From assembly GCA_964598275.1 (NCBI GenBank), contig CAZRAZ010000011.1, forward strand, positions 1-19,660: 19,660 nucleotides of DNA, given 5' to 3'. This document shows, piece after piece, positions 1 to 6,042 of the stretch. The translations under genes and the position numbers were made by a program. The DNA is from JAHIEZ01 sp964598275 (GTDB taxonomy: Bacteria; Patescibacteriota; Microgenomatia; UBA12405). Numbering within the stretch: position 1 is the first letter of the stretch; each line of letters begins with the position of its first letter. The notes beneath the pieces are model-generated. The model had not been told where the DNA came from. It did no database searches and saw only the letters and a list, made by a program, of their open reading frames with translations.

Positions 1-862
1 ATTTTTGACGATCGGCAATTGATGAGAGAAAATCGCTTTTGGTAATCAGAAGAATTTGGGGTTTTTGGCTTAATTTTGAACTATAATTTGTCAGTTCTTG
101 GATAATGGTTTGATAATCCTCTTTAGGATCAAAAGATTCGGCTGAAAGACAGTGAATTAGAATTTTGGTGCGTTCGACATGAGCCAAAAAAAGATGACCC
201 AGACCTTTGCCATAAGAGGCGCCCTTGATAAGTCCCGGAATATCGGCCAAAACGTGATGATCTTCCGGAGTGACTCCCAAATTTGGCTCAAGAGTGGTAA
301 AGGCGTAGTCGGCAACCTTAGCGTTGGCTCTGGTCAGTTGGTTTAAGAGACTGGTTTTACCGGCATTGGGCAAGCCGATAAGACCGGCGTCGGCGATTAG
401 TTTGAGCTGAAGATAAATGTTTTTGACTTCGGTTGCCTGTCCGGGTTGGAACTCTTTGGGGGTCTGATTGGTAGCCGAACGATAAGAATAATTACCCCTG
501 CCTCCACGACCGCCTCTGGCGGCCAGAGCCACCTGACCGGCTTGGTTTAACTCCAAACTGGTACCGTTGTCATAATTTATGACTGTACCAACGGGGACTT
601 TTAAGATAAGGTCGGGGGCGTTTTTGCCGGTTTTTTGGTTCTTGCCACCCTGATTGCCGTTTTGAGCAAAAAGTTTTTTTTGGTAACGAAATTGAGACAA
701 GAGACCAACATCGGGATAGGCCTCGAAATAGATAGAGCCGCCATCACCACCGTTGCCGCCATCGGGGCCACCCTTGGGACGCTGACGATCGTGATAGAGA
801 CTGACCCGACCGTCGCCTCCATTGCCGGCTTTAATTTTGATTTTGACTTGATCGATGAGCAT
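1..862 (-). CDS. obg: Obg/CgtA family GTPase, C-terminus cut by window edge
   Basis: Ribosome-associated GTPase of the Obg family, known to act in late 50S assembly and stress control. I read 287 residues from the ATG at 862 to the window edge. Residues 1-155 are the glycine-rich Obg fold (AGNGGDG near 12-18, GGPDGGNGGDGG near 31-42). The G domain follows: G1 LPNAGKTS (164-171), G3 DIPG (207-210), G4 TKSD (274-277). G5 and any C-terminal domain lie outside. The start fits the family (MLIDQVKIKIKAGNGGDG). The ATG is 4 bases past the thioredoxin stop, so it is the last visible gene of the minus-strand operon. A TAAAAT hexamer (869-874) ends 6 bases before the ATG and could give an extra leaderless transcript. 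Family assignment is secure. Confidence 0.96.
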   Translation of the reverse strand, partial: MLIDQVKIKIKAGNGGDGRVSLYHDRQRPKGGPDGGNGGDGGSIYFEAYPDVGLLSQFRYQKKLFAQNGNQGGKNQKTGKNAPDLILKVPVGTVINYDNGTSLELNQAGQVALAARGGRGGRGNYSYRSATNQTPKEFQPGQATEVKNIYLQLKLIADAGLIGLPNAGKTSLLNQLTRANAKVADYAFTTLEPNLGVTPEDHHVLADIPGLIKGASYGKGLGHLFLAHVERTKILIHCLSAESFDPKEDYQTIIQELTNYSSKLSQKPQILLITKSDFLSSIADRQK

Positions 863-866
863 CTGA

Positions 867-1178
867 TTATTTTAGAGCATCAAGATAATCATTCTTGTGA
901 TGAAAGCCAAGAATGGTTTGTTTGATTTCACCCTTGTCAAAAATAAGCACCAAGGGGATTGAATTAACATTATATTGACCGGCCAGTTCCTGGTTTTCGT
1001 CAACATTAACTTTGCCAACCTTAACTTTTCCTTTTAGCTGAGTTGAAATCTCTTCAATAACGGGGCCAAGCATCTGGCAAGGACCGCACCAGGGGGCCCA
1101 AAAATCAACCAAAACCTTACCCTCAAATTTTAATACTTCCTGATCAAAATTATTTTTATCTAAATCCAGATGGGACAT
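867..1178 (-). CDS. trxA: Thioredoxin
   Basis: Small cytoplasmic dithiol-disulfide oxidoreductase of 103 residues, the normal length for a single-domain thioredoxin. The active site WCGPC is at residues 30-34 inside DFWAPWCGPC, and the cis-proline is Pro75 (NSIPLVLIF). There is no signal peptide. It sits between the dihydrouridine synthase (5-base gap) and obg (4-base gap) in one minus-strand operon. A TACAAT hexamer at 1188-1193, overlapping the last codons of the upstream gene, ends 9 bases before the ATG. No Shine-Dalgarno is visible in the A-rich stretch before the start, so an internal leaderless promoter is possible. No thioredoxin reductase is visible in this window. Confidence 0.96.
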   Translation of the reverse strand: MSHLDLDKNNFDQEVLKFEGKVLVDFWAPWCGPCQMLGPVIEEISTQLKGKVKVGKVNVDENQELAGQYNVNSIPLVLIFDKGEIKQTILGFHHKNDYLDALK

Positions 1179-1183
1179 TTTTT

Positions 1184-2230
1184 TTAAATTGTAACGAAGT
1201 CTTTCTCCAATTTTACCAATTCTTTTAAGGAATTGACGGCAACCAATTTTGACCGCAGTTTTTTGGCCAAGGGATGGCCTTTGCTATAGTTTAAGAAGTG
1301 ATGACGTAAGGGATCGAAACGGCGGGAGGGAAAGGTGTTTAAATAAATTTGGGTATGAAGCAGCATGGCGGAAAATTTTTGAGCCGGGGTGGGAAGAGTG
1401 TCGGAAAAAAGCCAAGGATTACCGGCGGCGGCCCGACCGATGAGGGCGCCGTTGGTTTTATATTTTTGGCAAAATTCAAGCGCTTGCTTTCGGCTGGTAA
1501 GATCGCCATTACCCCATAGCTTGGTGGGGGTATTTTGGGTCAATTTAGCCGCTTTGCTGATTTCTAACCAAGAGGTAGCGCCGGCATAGCCCTGGGAAAG
1601 GGTGCGACCGTGAAGAGTAATAAAATCGAGCGGATGACCCAGAAGATGGCCTATCCACTTTTCGGTAACAGGTTTGTCAATGCCAATTCTGGTTTTGACC
1701 GAAATGGTGGGATTAACAGTTTTTTTTAAAACAAAAGAGGAGAACTTCTGATGGCGAATGATGATTGTTTGAATTTTTGGTGGCAAAGCAAGGGATTCAA
1801 GCGAAAGATTTTTTTGGTACTCCCCCACTCCGGCAAAAACGGCAGAAATAATGTCAGAGGCCAGAGCCGGCTTGGCGATAAGAGCGGCACCAGAGCCATG
1901 ATTGGTAACGGTTTTGGCGGGACAGCCCATATTGATATCTATACCATCAAAGCCGAGGTGGCAAAGGATTTGAGAGGCGGAATAGAAAGCATCGGGGTCT
2001 TTGCCGAAAAGCTGGGCGATAATGGGACGCTGGTTTGGGGTGTATAAAAGCTGATCATAAAGCTTGACCCCGGCACGGCTGATGCCTTCGGCGCTGACAA
2101 ACTCGGTAAAGATGACATCCGGTTTGGCAATTTGAGCCTGAATTTGACGAAAAGGAAAATCAGTGACGCCATCCATAGGAGAAAGACCGATGATGGGTTT
2201 TGTTTGCCCGATCAATTTTTTAAAATTCAT
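1184..2230 (-). CDS. dus: tRNA-dihydrouridine synthase (DusB-like)
   Basis: FMN- and NADPH-dependent enzyme that reduces uridines in the tRNA D-loop. It has 348 residues, normal for bacterial Dus. Visible signatures are the N-terminal IGLSPMDGVTDFPFR (14-28), the catalytic cysteine in INMGCPA (Cys103), and NHGSGAALI just after it. Further on come KTRIGI, the LHGRT segment and a GNGDL stretch in the FMN phosphate-binding part of the TIM barrel. The gene overlaps the upstream RRM gene by the ATGA tetranucleotide (2227-2230), which favours translational coupling. Trx follows after 5 bases. I did not resolve which Dus subfamily (A, B, C or other) it is; the general layout is closest to DusB. Confidence 0.94.
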   Translation of the reverse strand: MNFKKLIGQTKPIIGLSPMDGVTDFPFRQIQAQIAKPDVIFTEFVSAEGISRAGVKLYDQLLYTPNQRPIIAQLFGKDPDAFYSASQILCHLGFDGIDINMGCPAKTVTNHGSGAALIAKPALASDIISAVFAGVGEYQKNLSLESLALPPKIQTIIIRHQKFSSFVLKKTVNPTISVKTRIGIDKPVTEKWIGHLLGHPLDFITLHGRTLSQGYAGATSWLEISKAAKLTQNTPTKLWGNGDLTSRKQALEFCQKYKTNGALIGRAAAGNPWLFSDTLPTPAQKFSAMLLHTQIYLNTFPSRRFDPLRHHFLNYSKGHPLAKKLRSKLVAVNSLKELVKLEKDFVTI

Positions 2231-2652
2231 TTTGATCTTTTTTTACGGGTTTTTTGAGCAAATTTGGCGCCAACAGAAGAATGATAGTGACGGGAATCAA
2301 AGACAGATTGACGGAGATGACCGGTAAATTTCTTTCTTTTTTGCTCTGCCTCAAGGTGTCTGGCTTTGCCCTCGGGGGTAAGGAAAGGGTCGGGTTTAGC
2401 AAAATCGACAATCAAATGACGGTCGGGATCCAGTTGATAATTGTGCAAATTTTTTTGAGCAACCAGAGCGTCTTTTAAATTTTCAAACTCGATATAAGCT
2501 AAGCCACGACTTCGACCCCATTTATTATAGATAATGCGAACATCAATAACTTTGCCGTATTGGACAAAGAGAGTTAAAAGCTGGCCCTCACGAAATTTAT
2601 AAGGGACGCCGCCGATAAAAAGCCTCTTGTTGGGAGGATTGCTATTTGACAT
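2227..2652 (-). CDS. RRM-type RNA-binding protein with basic tail
   Basis: 141-residue protein with one RNA recognition motif. RNP2 is LFIGGV (11-16) and RNP1 is RGLAYIEF (49-56), both with aromatic or aliphatic residues in the RNA-contacting positions. After the RRM (about 8-86) a lysine/arginine-rich tail runs from 90 to 141 and ends KTRKKRSK, likely adding nonspecific RNA affinity. Single-RRM proteins are known in some bacteria, notably cyanobacteria. The gene overlaps the lipoprotein gene by 11 bases upstream and dus by 4 bases downstream, so it is translated within the operon. Being cotranscribed with a tRNA-modifying enzyme and Obg suggests a role in RNA or ribosome biology; that is inference. 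The RNA target is unknown. Confidence 0.9.
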   Translation of the reverse strand: MSNSNPPNKRLFIGGVPYKFREGQLLTLFVQYGKVIDVRIIYNKWGRSRGLAYIEFENLKDALVAQKNLHNYQLDPDRHLIVDFAKPDPFLTPEGKARHLEAEQKRKKFTGHLRQSVFDSRHYHSSVGAKFAQKTRKKRSK

Positions 2653-3265
2653 CGTAAAATTCCAGGTTGCCCTCGGGGTTAATAAAACGGAAAGCCAGAT
2701 CTGCTTCTAAATTAGAGTCAATCTGAAAAACAATGGCGGTGTTAATCCAGGTAGGCTGGTCGGTGGTGATTTTGCTTAGTTCAAAAAGGCCTTTGTCCTG
2801 GGTGTAACCGTCAGAGTAATAGGTTTCTTCGACAAAAGTTTGATTTTTTTCTTTGTCGATTAGGACAAACTGGGGAGAGGGGTTGGCGCCAATCTGGTTA
2901 AAAGTTGAGGGGCTGCCCTGATTGGTGCGATTGCCAACAACGGAAATTTTAACCAAAACTAGTTTTTTGCCTTCGTCGGGGGCGCGGGAACCAGCTGAAT
3001 CAAGACTTTCAAAAGAAATGGCCTTGAAGGAGGCTTCGCCACGACCATCCGGATCTTTTGTTTGGTAATTGACGGTAAACTCCCCGTTTAGGTCGACGTC
3101 TTTGGTGATTTTTATTTTTGAATCGGCCAATTCGTCAGTGTAGGGAAAAAACTCTTCTGTTGTTTCTTCGTCATTGGTAAACTCAACGGATGGTTTACGT
3201 CCACAAGCGGAAAGAAACAGAGAGCAGACAACAAGTGATATGATTAGAGAGGTTTTTTTGGTCAT
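2642..3265 (-). CDS. Predicted lipoprotein, DUF4352-like
   Basis: 207-residue secreted lipoprotein. The signal peptide is MTKKTSLIIS plus a hydrophobic stretch, ending in the lipobox LSAC with Cys21 as the likely lipidated residue. A Glu/Asp-rich linker (about 28-50) leads to a beta-rich domain with the DUF4352-like pattern KKLVLVKISVVGN, which in that family is an Ig-like fold. The function of DUF4352 proteins is not established. It is the first gene of the minus-strand operon running to obg. Its ATG is directly back-to-back with the divergent MBL-fold gene (CATATG at 3263-3268). A perfect TATAAT (3274-3279) ends 8 bases before the start, so a leaderless mRNA is predicted. Confidence 0.85.
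   Translation of the reverse strand: MTKKTSLIISLVVCSLFLSACGRKPSVEFTNDEETTEEFFPYTDELADSKIKITKDVDLNGEFTVNYQTKDPDGRGEASFKAISFESLDSAGSRAPDEGKKLVLVKISVVGNRTNQGSPSTFNQIGANPSPQFVLIDKEKNQTFVEETYYSDGYTQDKGLFELSKITTDQPTWINTAIVFQIDSNLEADLAFRFINPEGNLEFYDVK
3236..3244 (+). promoter_or_regulatory. Extended -10 promoter for the MBL-fold gene
   Basis: TG-A-TATGAT is a full extended -10 element located inside the signal-peptide codons of the divergent lipoprotein gene. It predicts a transcript starting near 3251 with a leader of about 14 bases. A purine-rich GAGAGG (3247-3252) sits 13 bases before the ATG at 3266, farther than usual for a Shine-Dalgarno. No convincing -35 is seen. Confidence 0.45.
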
Positions 3266-3901
3266 ATGAACGTATTATACAAGAAATTAGTGACAGGAGA
3301 GCTGGCAACTAATTGTTATTTGTGTTGGAATGAAAGGACAAAAGAATGTTTGATCATTGATCCGGGGGATGATGGAGTAGGAATTTCGGAAGAAATAGAA
3401 ACCTTAAGGTTAAAACCGATTATGGTAGCGGCCACTCATGGGCATTTTGATCACATAATGGCGGCACTGGATTTAAAATTGATTTACAAAATCCCTTTTG
3501 CCTGCAGCAGCAAGGATGATTTTTTGTTAAAAAGGCAGGACAAAACGGCTGAATTTTTTTTGAGAAGAAAAGTGGGCGTACCGGAAATTAGGATTGATGT
3601 CGATTTGGACAGGGAAAGGAAAATCAGTTTGGGGGGAGAAAAATTGGCAGTGATAAAAACACCGGGTCATACACCGGGAGGAGTTTGCTTATATTCGGCA
3701 AAAGAGAGCTGGTTGTTTTCGGGAGATACTTTGTTTAAGGGACTGCGGGGCAGAACGGATTTTTCTTATGGCTCGACTGAAGATATATTTGAAAGTATGG
3801 TTAAAATTATGAAATTATCGAAGGAAACTTTGATACTGCCCGGGCATGGAGAAGAAACGACGGTGGGCAAAGAGGCCGAAAGAAGAATGACAGTTCTTTA
3901 G
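3266..3901 (+). CDS. Metallo-beta-lactamase-fold hydrolase, glyoxalase II-like
   Basis: 211-residue zinc hydrolase. The metal-binding motif THGHFDH is at residues 57-63 (His58, His60, Asp62, His63). The other ligands fit His135 (TPGHTPGG), Asp154 (FSGDTLF) and His194 (LPGHGEET). This is the pattern of the small glyoxalase-II-like or YcbL-type branch of the superfamily, which typically hydrolyses thioesters such as S-lactoylglutathione. The true substrate cannot be read from sequence. The start codon abuts the start codon of the divergent lipoprotein. The gene ends in TAG overlapping the TAA of the convergent C39-like gene by 4 bases (3898-3901). Confidence 0.93.
   Translation: MNVLYKKLVTGELATNCYLCWNERTKECLIIDPGDDGVGISEEIETLRLKPIMVAATHGHFDHIMAALDLKLIYKIPFACSSKDDFLLKRQDKTAEFFLRRKVGVPEIRIDVDLDRERKISLGGEKLAVIKTPGHTPGGVCLYSAKESWLFSGDTLFKGLRGRTDFSYGSTEDIFESMVKIMKLSKETLILPGHGEETTVGKEAERRMTVL
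3274..3279 (-). promoter_or_regulatory. -10 box of the lipoprotein-to-obg operon, leaderless type
   Basis: Consensus TATAAT on the minus strand, ending 8 bases before the lipoprotein ATG at 3265. A start site 7-8 bases downstream of the hexamer falls at or next to the ATG. The box lies within codons 3-5 of the divergent MBL-fold gene. No -35 at normal spacing was found; a TTGCCA is present but 23 bases away. Confidence 0.6.
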
Positions 3902-4593
3902 TTTCTTCTTAAGAAAGTCCCCCAATATTCTTCTTCCTGATGATAGCCTTGAGCCCGATGTCTTAATTCTTCTCTTTTATCCCTTAGGGTGGGTAAAAGA
4001 TTGCAAAATTTTTCGGATAAGGGGGGTCTGGAACGGCAAAGAGCGAGGGCTCGAACAAGATTTGGTTTTCCGATAAGATAAGGATGGTCAGGAGGCATGA
4101 TTAACTCATCTAATCTTCCTAATGGGATGTCTCTGGACCCCATCTTGAGCGAAGAAGTATCAATAATGCTGGCCTTTGCTCCACCATTTGTCCGGTGTAT
4201 CTTTGTAACAGTAATAATATGTAAGAGGGTTCTGTTTCTGCCCCCGTCTCTGTCTTGCCCATACTTTTTAGATAAAATGAAGCCGCCGACAAAATCATAT
4301 GCAGGGCCCGATTGGTCACATTGCCTTGCAAAATGATTAAAAAAAGAAGATGGAGAATTTTCGTCTAAAGGTCTGTGTATGGCTGGCTGCCCCTTTTCAA
4401 GATGTTCCAAGATTATCATAAGGGCTATTTCTTCCAGAGTGAGGACGTTGTCAAAAATTGCTTCAATTGATTCAGGACTGGGCTGATGGGGCAGGAGGGC
4501 TCGTAGACAAGTGGTGGCGCAATTATATTGGGCGGTGGAGACGAGCTCCTTGGTTAATTGTTGCAAAGGTGTTTCAGGGTTTTTTCTTGACAT
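3898..4593 (-). CDS. Putative C39-like (papain-fold) cysteine peptidase-type protein
   Basis: 231-residue protein that I do not recognise by name. Its order of motifs resembles C39/papain-fold domains. A cysteine sits in YNCATTCLRALL (Cys25 or Cys29) at the start of a helix. A histidine opens a hydrophobic strand (LLHIITVTKI, His125), and an aspartate ends the next strand (ASIIDTSS, Asp145). In C39 peptidases Cys, His and Asp occur in this order with similar surroundings. There is no transmembrane or signal segment and no transporter next to it, so it would be a stand-alone cytoplasmic protein. It overlaps the convergent MBL gene by 4 bases. It has its own promoter (4603-4631). The peptidase call is inference. 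Confidence 0.7.
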   Translation of the reverse strand: MSRKNPETPLQQLTKELVSTAQYNCATTCLRALLPHQPSPESIEAIFDNVLTLEEIALMIILEHLEKGQPAIHRPLDENSPSSFFNHFARQCDQSGPAYDFVGGFILSKKYGQDRDGGRNRTLLHIITVTKIHRTNGGAKASIIDTSSLKMGSRDIPLGRLDELIMPPDHPYLIGKPNLVRALALCRSRPPLSEKFCNLLPTLRDKREELRHRAQGYHQEEEYWGTFLRRN

Positions 4594-4602
4594 TTGTTAT
4601 AT

Positions 4603-4631
4603 ATTATAGGGTTTTTGTGTCTTTTTGGCAA
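4603..4631 (-). promoter_or_regulatory. Promoter of the C39-like gene, leaderless type
   Basis: Minus-strand TTGCCA (4626-4631), 17-base spacer, consensus TATAAT (4603-4608), then 9 bases to the ATG at 4593. This is the best -35/-10 pair among the genes with no leader in the window. The expected transcription start coincides with or nearly touches the start codon. Confidence 0.65.
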
Positions 4632-4668
4632 TGTTGGGGCGGGCTAGATAATGGTCGCAAGATAGGAT

Positions 4669-4690
4669 AAAAAAATCAGAGCCTTGATTT
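4669..4690 (-). terminator. Weak intrinsic terminator after tRNA-Gln
   Basis: On the minus strand AAATCA (rc of 4685-4690) and TGATTT (rc of 4673-4678) form a 6-bp AT-rich hairpin with a 6-base loop. It runs straight into a T tract (rc of 4669-4675). It lies 9 bases past the tRNA 3' end. The stem is weak, so confidence is limited. Confidence 0.4.
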
Positions 4691-4698
4691 GATATGGG

Positions 4699-4770
4699 TT
4701 GCGAGGCTAGGACTCGAACCTAGATTTTCGCTTTCAGAGAGCGACGAGACTACCATTGCTCCACCCCGCA
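4699..4770 (-). tRNA. tRNA-Gln (anticodon CTG)
   Basis: A 72-nt cloverleaf folds on the minus strand. The acceptor stem TGCGGGG/CCTCGCA has 7 pairs with one G-U. The D arm is GAGC-loop-CTC with the usual GGTA in its loop. The anticodon stem TCGCT/AGCGA is perfect, with loop CTCTGAA and anticodon CTG, reading CAG. The variable loop has 4 nt. The T stem CTAGG/CCTAG is perfect, with loop TTCGAGT. The discriminator is A, and CCA is not encoded. A TAAAAT hexamer (rc of 4782-4787) lies 11 bases upstream and may be its -10. It stands alone, not in a tRNA cluster. Confidence 0.93.
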
Positions 4771-4800
4771 TTGTTTGGTATATTTTATCATTTGATGGTT

Positions 4801-4878
4801 CGAATCTCCCTAAAGGGATTTCGCTACGCTCAACATACGAGGCAACAGATTTTCACAAAAGGGGTTTTATAGGTAGCG
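4801..4878. repeat. Intergenic hairpins between tRNA-Gln and the SGNH gene
   Basis: The tRNA-SGNH intergenic stretch holds two nested inverted repeats. TCCCT-AA-AGGGA (4807-4818) is extended by CGAA/TTCG on its flanks (4801-4823). CGCTAC (4822-4827) pairs with GTAGCG (4873-4878). No open frame here looks like a gene; the frame running through the tRNA is a shadow. I see no terminator-type T tract. Confidence 0.4.
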
Positions 4879-4905
4879 CGAAGTGAACCAGTAGTGTTAG
4901 ACACT

Positions 4906-4933
4906 TTGTTTTTAAAATGACGGATATTATAAT
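4906..4933 (+). promoter_or_regulatory. Promoter of the SGNH gene, leaderless type
   Basis: TTGTTT (4906-4911), 16-base spacer, consensus TATAAT (4928-4933), then 7 bases to the ATG at 4941. This positions transcription start on the A of that ATG. It implies that the earlier in-frame ATG at 4917 lies upstream of the transcript and is not used. Confidence 0.55.
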
Positions 4934-4940
4934 GATTACG

Positions 4941-5477
4941 ATGGATAAAACTTATTGTATTTTTGGAGACAGTGTGACTCAAGCTGCTGATGTAAAAGCC
5001 GGATGGGTTGATCTGTTGAGACAATATTTGGAGAGTAAATATAGTGATGATTTTATTAATGTTTTCAATTTAGGTATTGGGGGCAATACAACAGGAGATA
5101 TTTTAAAGCGATTTAAGAATGAAGCTTTAGCTCGAAAGCCTAGCTTAATTATATTTGCGGCGGGAATTAATGACACTAAAGACAATAATTCGATAGAATA
5201 TAGAACTAATTTGGAAAAGCTAGTTAAGTTAGCAAAAGAATTTACACTAAAAATATTTTTTGTCGGATTAGTTTTAGGTAATTGGACAGGCAATGATCCT
5301 TTTAGCCAAAAGAAGACGACCCTTTACAACCGAATTATAAAAGAGATAGCTAAATTAAGAGAGTGTAAATTTATTGAATTACAAAATGTGTTGGTGCCAG
5401 AAGACTTTCAGGACGGACTTCATCCGAACGAACAAGGACATAGAAAAATGTTTGAAGTTATAAAAAAATATTTTTAG
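4941..5477 (+). CDS. SGNH/GDSL-family hydrolase
   Basis: 178-residue esterase or lipase-like protein of the SGNH superfamily. All four blocks are present. FGDSVTQ carries the nucleophile Ser11, GIGGNT gives the oxyanion glycine (Gly48), AAGINDTK gives Asn77, and DGLHPNEQGH gives Asp158 and His161. No signal peptide is seen, so it is probably cytoplasmic. Members act on acyl or acetyl esters, including lysophospholipids and acetylated sugars; the substrate here is unknown. I chose the ATG at 4941 over the in-frame ATG at 4917. A TATAAT at 4928-4933 falls between the two, and MDKTYCIFGDS begins right at the first strand of the fold. The convergent cupin gene begins its 3' end 25 bases away with no obvious terminator between. 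Confidence 0.88.
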   Translation: MDKTYCIFGDSVTQAADVKAGWVDLLRQYLESKYSDDFINVFNLGIGGNTTGDILKRFKNEALARKPSLIIFAAGINDTKDNNSIEYRTNLEKLVKLAKEFTLKIFFVGLVLGNWTGNDPFSQKKTTLYNRIIKEIAKLRECKFIELQNVLVPEDFQDGLHPNEQGHRKMFEVIKKYF

Positions 5478-5502
5478 GCTCTAGACCGATTTGCTTGACA
5501 AG

Positions 5503-5922
5503 TTATCCTGGTAAATTTTCGAACCGGTCTTCTTGATAAGGCGGGTAGTAAATTTCAAATGCAACGAGTCTAGAGTTAGGTGCGGCTTGCCATTGCATTA
5601 ACTCTCCTACTTTAACTTCGACAGAAAATGGGATTCTTTCTTCATCAAGGTGATACTCAATTATCTCGCCACCAACTCGGGTGATGATTAAGGTGCCTTT
5701 ACCGGCGACAAGGCCTTCAATGGTACGGTCTCCTCGGAGAACTTTTTGGAGTGGAGTTTTTGCTCCTGGTTCCATGACAATAATACCCAAATCTTTGTTG
5801 TTATCACCCTCAATATTGTAGACATAACAATAAGCCCCCGGCGCCTCTTCCGTCCGCCCAACAAACTTAACAAGCTCAAATTGTTTATTTCCGAATAATC
5901 TAGCAATTTCTGGGTGGGCCAT
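5503..5922 (-). CDS. Cupin-like beta-barrel protein lacking the usual metal histidines
   Basis: 139-residue protein with the cupin pattern of alternating strands and glycines: GIIVMEPGAKTPLQKV, TIEGLVAGKGTLIITRVGGE, then VKVGELMQWQAAPNSRLVAFEIYYPPY. In standard cupins the first motif carries HxH for metal binding. Here the equivalent stretch reads KTPLQK with no histidine, so a metal-free binding or epimerase-like role is more likely than dioxygenase chemistry. The fold call is inference from pattern only. A TATAAT (5928-5933) ends 5 bases before the ATG, with an alternative TATAAG at 5935-5940. The gene is a single unit convergent with the SGNH gene. Confidence 0.72.
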   Translation of the reverse strand: MAHPEIARLFGNKQFELVKFVGRTEEAPGAYCYVYNIEGDNNKDLGIIVMEPGAKTPLQKVLRGDRTIEGLVAGKGTLIITRVGGEIIEYHLDEERIPFSVEVKVGELMQWQAAPNSRLVAFEIYYPPYQEDRFENLPG

Positions 5923-5927
5923 AAGGT

Positions 5928-5940
5928 ATTATATCTTATA
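5928..5940 (-). promoter_or_regulatory. Overlapping -10 boxes of the cupin-like gene
   Basis: Minus-strand TATAAG (5935-5940) followed by TATAAT (5928-5933), which ends 5 bases before the ATG at 5922. The upstream hexamer would give a leader of about 5 bases; the downstream one would start at or inside the ATG. Either way there is no room for a Shine-Dalgarno. Confidence 0.5.
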
Positions 5941-5960
5941 ATTAGTTTTTGGGTCTTGTT

Positions 5961-5991
5961 TTGCAAGCGGAGCGAGTAGAAAAATCATGCA
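5961..5991 (+). repeat. 31-bp interspersed repeat, copy A
   Basis: Begins TTGCAAGCGGAGCGAGTAG and ends AAAAATCATGCA. It matches copy B (7100-7130) at 29 of 31 positions in the same orientation. The ends pair (TGCA/TGCA here, TGCG/CGCA in copy B), and the two differences between copies keep the fourth base pair, changing A-T to G-C. The copies flank the radical SAM gene. Confidence 0.75.
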
Positions 5992-5994
5992 AAG

Positions 5995-6015
5995 AAAAAT
6001 CCCGACGAAGTCGGG
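5995..6015 (-). terminator. Intrinsic terminator of the radical SAM gene
   Basis: On the minus strand CCCGAC-TTC-GTCGGG (6001-6015) is a perfect 6-bp GC-rich hairpin followed by A and TTTTT (rc of 5995-6000). It lies 27 bases past the radical SAM stop codon, the usual position for that gene's transcript end. Confidence 0.8.
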
Positions 6016-6042
6016 AAACAAGCGAGCCCGCCGGTAATAAAC

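Noticed and set aside
635..925. Plus-strand open frame of 96 codons
   Set aside because: It is antisense to the well-supported Obg gene; its glycine/valine-rich translation mirrors the Obg fold repeats.
4689..4886. Plus-strand open frame across the tRNA locus
   Set aside because: Its first half is the antisense of tRNA-Gln (the 'GLEPRFSLSESDETTIAPPR' type translation is a familiar tRNA artefact) and the rest is intergenic hairpin sequence.
4917..4940. Upstream ATG for the SGNH gene
   Set aside because: A consensus -10 box lies between it and the ATG at 4941, and the extra eight residues precede the first strand of the fold.
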